DNA of 64,000 bases from Roseburia_C sp031555935 (lineage in GTDB: Bacteria > Bacillota > Clostridia > Lachnospirales > Lachnospiraceae): NCBI GenBank assembly GCA_031555935.1, contig JAVBTX010000006.1:186001-250000 (forward strand), written 5' to 3'. The position numbers and the translations under genes were made by a program. Positions 60,811 to 64,000 of this stretch are shown here, one piece after another; the first letter of the stretch is position 1, and each line of letters opens with the position of its first letter. The notes under the pieces are model-generated. The model was not told the origin of the DNA and did no database searches. It worked only from the letters and a program-made list of their open reading frames with translations.

Positions 60811-61263
60811 ATGATTGAAGCAACGAGTTGTGGTGGTGTAGTAATTTTTCGTGGTAAGATATTAGTCCTTTATAAAAACTATAAAAATAAATATGAAGGC
60901 TGGGTTTTACCAAAGGGAACGGTTGAATCTGGAGAAGAATATAAAGATACAGCGGTTCGTGAAGTATTTGAAGAAACCGGGGCAAGTGCCTCAATTATCA
61001 AGTATATCGGAAAAAGTCAATACAGTTTTACTGTACCAGATGACACGGTTGAGAAGCAGGTACACTGGTATTTGATGATGGCGGATAGTTATTACAGTAA
61101 ACCACAAAAAGAAGAGTATTTTGTAGATTCGGGATATTATAAGTATCATGAAGCCTATCATTTGTTAAAGTTTTCGAATGAAAAGCAGATTTTAGAGAAA
61201 GCTTATAATGAATACCTGGATTTGAAAAAGAGTAATCTTTGGGGAACACATAAATATTATTAA
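60811..61263 (+). CDS. NUDIX hydrolase
   Basis: A 150-residue cytoplasmic pyrophosphohydrolase. The Nudix box is complete: GTVESGEEYKDTAVREVFEETGA (G-x5-E-x7-REVFEETG). The core start SCGGVVIFRGKILVLY and WVLPKGTVE are typical of nucleotide-polyphosphate hydrolases. The substrate cannot be named. AGGAGG precedes the ATG. Confidence 0.92.
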   Translation: MIEATSCGGVVIFRGKILVLYKNYKNKYEGWVLPKGTVESGEEYKDTAVREVFEETGASASIIKYIGKSQYSFTVPDDTVEKQVHWYLMMADSYYSKPQKEEYFVDSGYYKYHEAYHLLKFSNEKQILEKAYNEYLDLKKSNLWGTHKYY

Positions 61264-61301
61264 GCATTTGAGATGGCTTTTTTATCAAGGTGAGGGTTCT
61301 G

Positions 61302-61619
61302 ATGAAGTGGTATAGCAAATTATATATGGGCGAAAGTATCGCTAACAAATCAGAGAAAATTAAATGGAAGATACGCCATAACGCGGGGCAACTGCAAATA
61401 TATGTTATTTCGTTGGCTAACTGTGAGGGTAATCTGCTCGATATTATTCCGAGTGTGGAATTGATGCAAAAGGGTTATCCGAAAAAAGATTTGGTGATTA
61501 TCGGTCTTGCGAAGGGTTGGGACGAAGCCGTAGAAGTAGCCGCCTCAATCGTCTTAGAAAGCTTTGAAAATACCGGTAGTTTTGATGTGAAAAACTATAT
61601 CAATGGGAGTAACGGATGA
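61302..61619 (+). CDS. Conserved-looking small protein, unknown function
   Basis: A 105-residue soluble protein (MKWYSKLYMGESIANKSEKI start) with an alternating strand/helix pattern (LQIYVISLANCEGNLLDIIPSVELMQ, KDLVIIGLAKGWDEAVEVAASIVLESF). I do not recognise the family. It has a GGTGAGGG ribosome site and overlaps the DUF2953 gene by four bases (ATGA), so it is surely translated with it and may work with that sporulation-linked pair. Confidence 0.75.
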   Translation: MKWYSKLYMGESIANKSEKIKWKIRHNAGQLQIYVISLANCEGNLLDIIPSVELMQKGYPKKDLVIIGLAKGWDEAVEVAASIVLESFENTGSFDVKNYINGSNG

Positions 61620-62629
61620 GTGTATTAATCCTAATATTGAAAATAATTGGAATTGTGCTGCTGAGTCTGTTTGGGCTAATTGTATTGATGATATTAGCAG
61701 TCCTATTTTGGCCAGCCGGTTACCGGATTACAGGCAAAATTGATGAATTAGAAAAAAGCAGCGTTGCGTTAAAGGCAAGACTGCATTGGCTATGTTACTT
61801 AATCAGCTTTCGGTTTGTCATGGAAAATGGCGAACAGCTTGCCGTATTGCGTATCTTTGGTTTTCCGATTCAGATTTATCCGGTGATTGAAAAAAAAACA
61901 AAGAAAAAAAGGGCAACGCGTAGAAAAAAACGAAAACGAAAAATGCAAAAGAAACAAAAAGCGCAGGAGCCTTTGGATCATACGATTGTTGAAACAAAGC
62001 AAATAGATGAGAATAAAAAAACAGATGAAAGCATGTTATCGGACGAAAGCGTGCTATCAGATGAAAGCATGTTATCGGATGAGAGCAAGCCGACATCCGA
62101 TGTGACCGAAGCACCGAATACGCCATTGTTCGTGCAGCAATCAACAAATAAGAAGGCTGATTCCAAGTATTGGCATAAAGCTACTGACTGGTTGAAGCAG
62201 ATCAAAGAAAAGATAGTGCAAATCATAAATTGGCTTCGGGCAATTCCAGAAAAAATCAAAAAAATATTTTCTCAGATTAGCAACATAAAAAACTGGCTTT
62301 GGGACGAAAATAATAAAAAGACCATCCGGTTGATTTACGAGGAAATTATTTATTTACTTTTGCATTATCATCCCCGAAAAGTAATAGCTAATTTAGATTT
62401 TTCAATTGGTGACCCAGCTTTAACCGGTCAGGTATTGGGAATCCTTAGCATGATGCCATTTCTCTATCATAAAAAGGTTCGGATTGGACCAGATTTTCAG
62501 TCAGAGTCGGTATACGTGAAGGGCACATTTGAGGTCAGAGGCCGAATTAGAATGATACATTTGGTTCGCTCCCTGCTTCATATTTGGAAAGATGAAACTA
62601 TAAAAACATTAATAAAAAGTAGAACATAG
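61616..62629 (+). CDS. DUF2953 domain-containing membrane protein
   Basis: A 337-residue protein: N-terminal membrane segment (about 5-30), a domain with LKARLHWLCYLISFRFVMENGEQLAVLRIFGFPI, a variable basic then acidic linker (about 85-190), and the DUF2953 block (YHPRKVIANLDFSIGDPALTGQVLGILSMMPF). The linker contains five in-frame 18-nt units giving DE(S/N)xxx repeats (62006-62095). DUF2953 genes commonly stand next to gerW (ytfJ/ytfI), as here, which suggests a sporulation role. Confidence 0.85.
   Translation: MSVLILILKIIGIVLLSLFGLIVLMILAVLFWPAGYRITGKIDELEKSSVALKARLHWLCYLISFRFVMENGEQLAVLRIFGFPIQIYPVIEKKTKKKRATRRKKRKRKMQKKQKAQEPLDHTIVETKQIDENKKTDESMLSDESVLSDESMLSDESKPTSDVTEAPNTPLFVQQSTNKKADSKYWHKATDWLKQIKEKIVQIINWLRAIPEKIKKIFSQISNIKNWLWDENNKKTIRLIYEEIIYLLLHYHPRKVIANLDFSIGDPALTGQVLGILSMMPFLYHKKVRIGPDFQSESVYVKGTFEVRGRIRMIHLVRSLLHIWKDETIKTLIKSRT
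62006..62095 (+). repeat. Five 18-nt tandem units in the DUF2953 linker
   Basis: Units begin at 62006, 62024, 62042, 62060 and 62078. The second and fourth are identical (GATGAAAGCATGTTATCG); the third differs at three positions; the outer two are diverged. They encode DENKKT, DESMLS, DESVLS, DESMLS and DESKPT. Copy number may vary between strains. Confidence 0.8.
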
Positions 62630-62649
62630 CAAATCGGAGGAGCAAAAAC

Positions 62650-63084
62650 ATGGCAGATAACAGTTTTAATTCAACAGTAGAATCTTTATTTAAAGGAATG
62701 AATAGCTTTATTACCAGCAAGACCGTCGTCGGTGATGCAATTCATATCGGTGAGACAATTATTCTTCCCTTAGTGGATGTGACCTTTGGCGTTGGTGCCG
62801 GTGCGTTCTCACAGGAGAAAAAGAATAACGGCGGCGGTGGTATGGGTGGTAAGATTACCCCAAGTGCGGTACTTGTAATTCAAAACGGAACAACGAAGCT
62901 AGTCAACATCCGTAATCAGGATGGTATCACAAAGCTGTTGGATATGGTACCTGATTTTGTAAATAAATTTACCAGTAAGAACGACAAAGCAGAGCCAGAA
63001 ACGGAAGAACAGAAGACCGCCAAGAAAAAGGCCGCTGTCGAGATGGAAACCATTTTATCGGATGCGTCCGAAACCGAAGGTTAA
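62650..63084 (+). CDS. gerW: GerW family sporulation protein (YtfJ)
   Basis: A 144-residue protein with the YtfJ core: VESLFKGMNSFITSKTVVGDAIHIGETIILPLVDVTFGVGAGAF, then a Gly-rich loop and GGKITPSAVLVIQNGTTKLVNI. In Bacillus it is made in the forespore and needed for L-alanine germination. It is the clearest evidence for spore formation in the window. GGAGG precedes the ATG. Confidence 0.93.
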   Translation: MADNSFNSTVESLFKGMNSFITSKTVVGDAIHIGETIILPLVDVTFGVGAGAFSQEKKNNGGGGMGGKITPSAVLVIQNGTTKLVNIRNQDGITKLLDMVPDFVNKFTSKNDKAEPETEEQKTAKKKAAVEMETILSDASETEG

Positions 63085-63113
63085 GAGTAGAATAATGTAA
63101 ATAAATTAAACCC

Positions 63114-63147
63114 AAAAGCATATATTTTAAAAATATATGCTTTTTTT
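63114..63147 (+). terminator. Terminator after gerW
   Basis: GCATATATTT (from 63118) pairs with AAATATATGC (63131-63140), flanked by A-run and T-run (63141-63147). Confidence 0.88.
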
Positions 63148-63157
63148 GGTGCCTGCG

Positions 63158-63298
63158 ATGAAAAGAGTAATTGGCTATTCTTTATTTTTGATTGGAATTG
63201 GAATATTATTGTCCTTTGCGATACCAGGCAAAGTTTGCGATATCATAATTAGTCTTGTTTTGATGATTATTGGATATAATTTGTTTTGTTCCTGCTAG
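63158..63298 (+). CDS. Small two-helix membrane protein
   Basis: A 46-residue frame (ATG 63158, stop TAG 63296-63298) with two hydrophobic helices (about 5-22 and 28-44), a turn with Pro-Gly-Lys, and a Cys-containing end IIGYNLFCSC. Small proteins of this form are found in many Clostridia, from memory. The ribosome site (GGTG) is weak and the frame begins 11 nt after the gerW terminator, so its promoter is unclear. Confidence 0.6.
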   Translation: MKRVIGYSLFLIGIGILLSFAIPGKVCDIIISLVLMIIGYNLFCSC

Positions 63299-63552
63299 AA
63301 GATGTATTGTTGTACAAAAGGTAGAACGATTTTTTGGTCAAAGTGCTATTTTTTGATTTCAGGGAACCAAAGGGCTTTTAAAAACGTCTAATATATAGGT
63401 GTAACAGTGAAAAGTCTTGAAAATGAAGGCTTGTGATGTTTCGCAAATGCCTATATTAATCTTTTTTGGGAGGGGGAGTTTCTAATGGATATATAAAATG
63501 ATTATTATAACAAATACAAGAGATTAAAAATCAAACTATGGAGGTTGAAGGT
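63299..63552 (+). other. Intergenic region with an unused-looking strong ribosome site
   Basis: 254 nt without a normal gene. GGGAGGGGG (63468-63476) is followed by ATG-GAT-ATA-TAA (63484-63495), a start codon with only two more codons. Eight bases on, another ATG opens an eight-codon frame. This may be a leader or the relic of a broken gene. The real next gene has its own GGAGG. Confidence 0.4.
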
Positions 63553-64000
63553 ATGAAACAATTGTTTAGCAGTATTTTAGTTTTTGTGATTTTGGTGTTA
63601 TCAATCACTAAATCATTTGCAGCAGAACCAGTTTTTTTCTCAAATTCATCAAATGATATAGATATCTCTGTTTTAAGTGAACAAGAGCTATCTCAAAATC
63701 AAATATTTCAAATTCAAGAAGAAATGGATGTGCTAAGTGATTATATTGATATTTATGCTATTGATTACATCAATGCAACATCGGAGGGAAATGAGTATTC
63801 GATAGATTATGGTGGTATTAATGAAACTGTTCTTTTAGAGGTCGATGACAATGAAAATATAACCATTATGGCTAATGATGGTGAAAAAAGTAATGTGATT
63901 TCTTTTGAAGCTGATGGCGATATCGTACTTGATGGAAAACAAGTAATATTTGAAAGTGACGTAAATATTTCAAATTCAAATATCTTAGTTGGTGCAACAA
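63553..64000 (+). CDS. Secreted protein, 3' end outside the window
   Basis: 149 codons are visible with no stop. A signal peptide (about 1-23, ITKSFAAEP) is followed by an acidic, Asn/Asp/Ile-rich region without Cys (ISVLSEQELSQNQIFQIQEE and onward) that I do not recognise. The end (VISFEADGDIVLDGKQVIF) suggests beta-rich structure. GGAGG lies eight bases before the ATG. Base composition is more AT-rich than in the neighbouring housekeeping genes. Confidence 0.75.
   Translation, partial: MKQLFSSILVFVILVLSITKSFAAEPVFFSNSSNDIDISVLSEQELSQNQIFQIQEEMDVLSDYIDIYAIDYINATSEGNEYSIDYGGINETVLLEVDDNENITIMANDGEKSNVISFEADGDIVLDGKQVIFESDVNISNSNILVGAT

Overview
The window looks like a chromosomal segment of a low-GC, anaerobic, spore-forming Clostridia bacterium, most likely of the Lachnospiraceae type. 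The evidence is a complete Rnf complex, a biotin-dependent sodium-pump decarboxylase cluster, a GerW/YtfJ sporulation gene, a T-box in front of pheST, a CheR methyltransferase and a PilZ protein, and strong GGAGG ribosome sites. No rRNA, tRNA, CRISPR array or prophage was seen. Almost all genes lie on the + strand, as expected for one replichore. The exceptions are the transposase, a TetR gene, one D,D-carboxypeptidase, a small unknown gene with an adjacent exonuclease gene, and apbE.

Layout: 0-3.3 kb holds a SpoIID-like protein and YihY. A promoter and phenylalanine T-box then precede pheS-pheT (3.3-7.1 kb). 7.2-13.4 kb is an accessory region with two large secreted proteins (fibronectin III repeats; a cell-surface protein with leucine-rich repeats) separated by an ISL3 insertion sequence. 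13.4-15 kb holds a divergent TetR / cytoplasmic subtilase pair. 15.1-18.7 kb is a response regulator - ABC ATPase - permease - histidine kinase module of the peptide-antibiotic-resistance type. Cardiolipin synthase, two D,D-carboxypeptidases, a phosphoesterase and scpAB follow to 25.4 kb.

25.4-30.6 kb is a five-gene operon with two different carboxyltransferase subunits (MmdA-like and OadA-like), a free biotin carrier, and the OadG-like and OadB-like membrane subunits. It points to decarboxylation-driven Na+ export or transcarboxylation. After a class A PBP and a frame-disrupted PilZ gene comes a run rpiR-baiN-cmk-ispH-rpsA-cheR (34-39.8 kb). rnfCDGEAB (41.4-46.5 kb) encodes the ferredoxin:NAD+ ion pump. 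apbE, which attaches FMN to the RnfD and RnfG type of subunit, lies 1.5 kb downstream on the other strand.

49.3-63.3 kb is a long housekeeping run: proB, a DUF896 gene, 5-formyl-THF cyclo-ligase, miaB, NusG-II protein, Gx transporter, ruvAB, zapA, a U32 protein, an FtsW/RodA-PBP pair, a NUDIX gene, a DUF2953 gene and gerW. The window ends inside a secreted protein gene.

The most unusual signals are two hairpin elements built on 9-nt-period repeats (one inside the apbE signal-peptide code), the double carboxyltransferase operon, a consensus promoter placed so that a TetR mRNA would have almost no leader, a frameshift in the PilZ gene, and a four-cysteine tail on RnfE.
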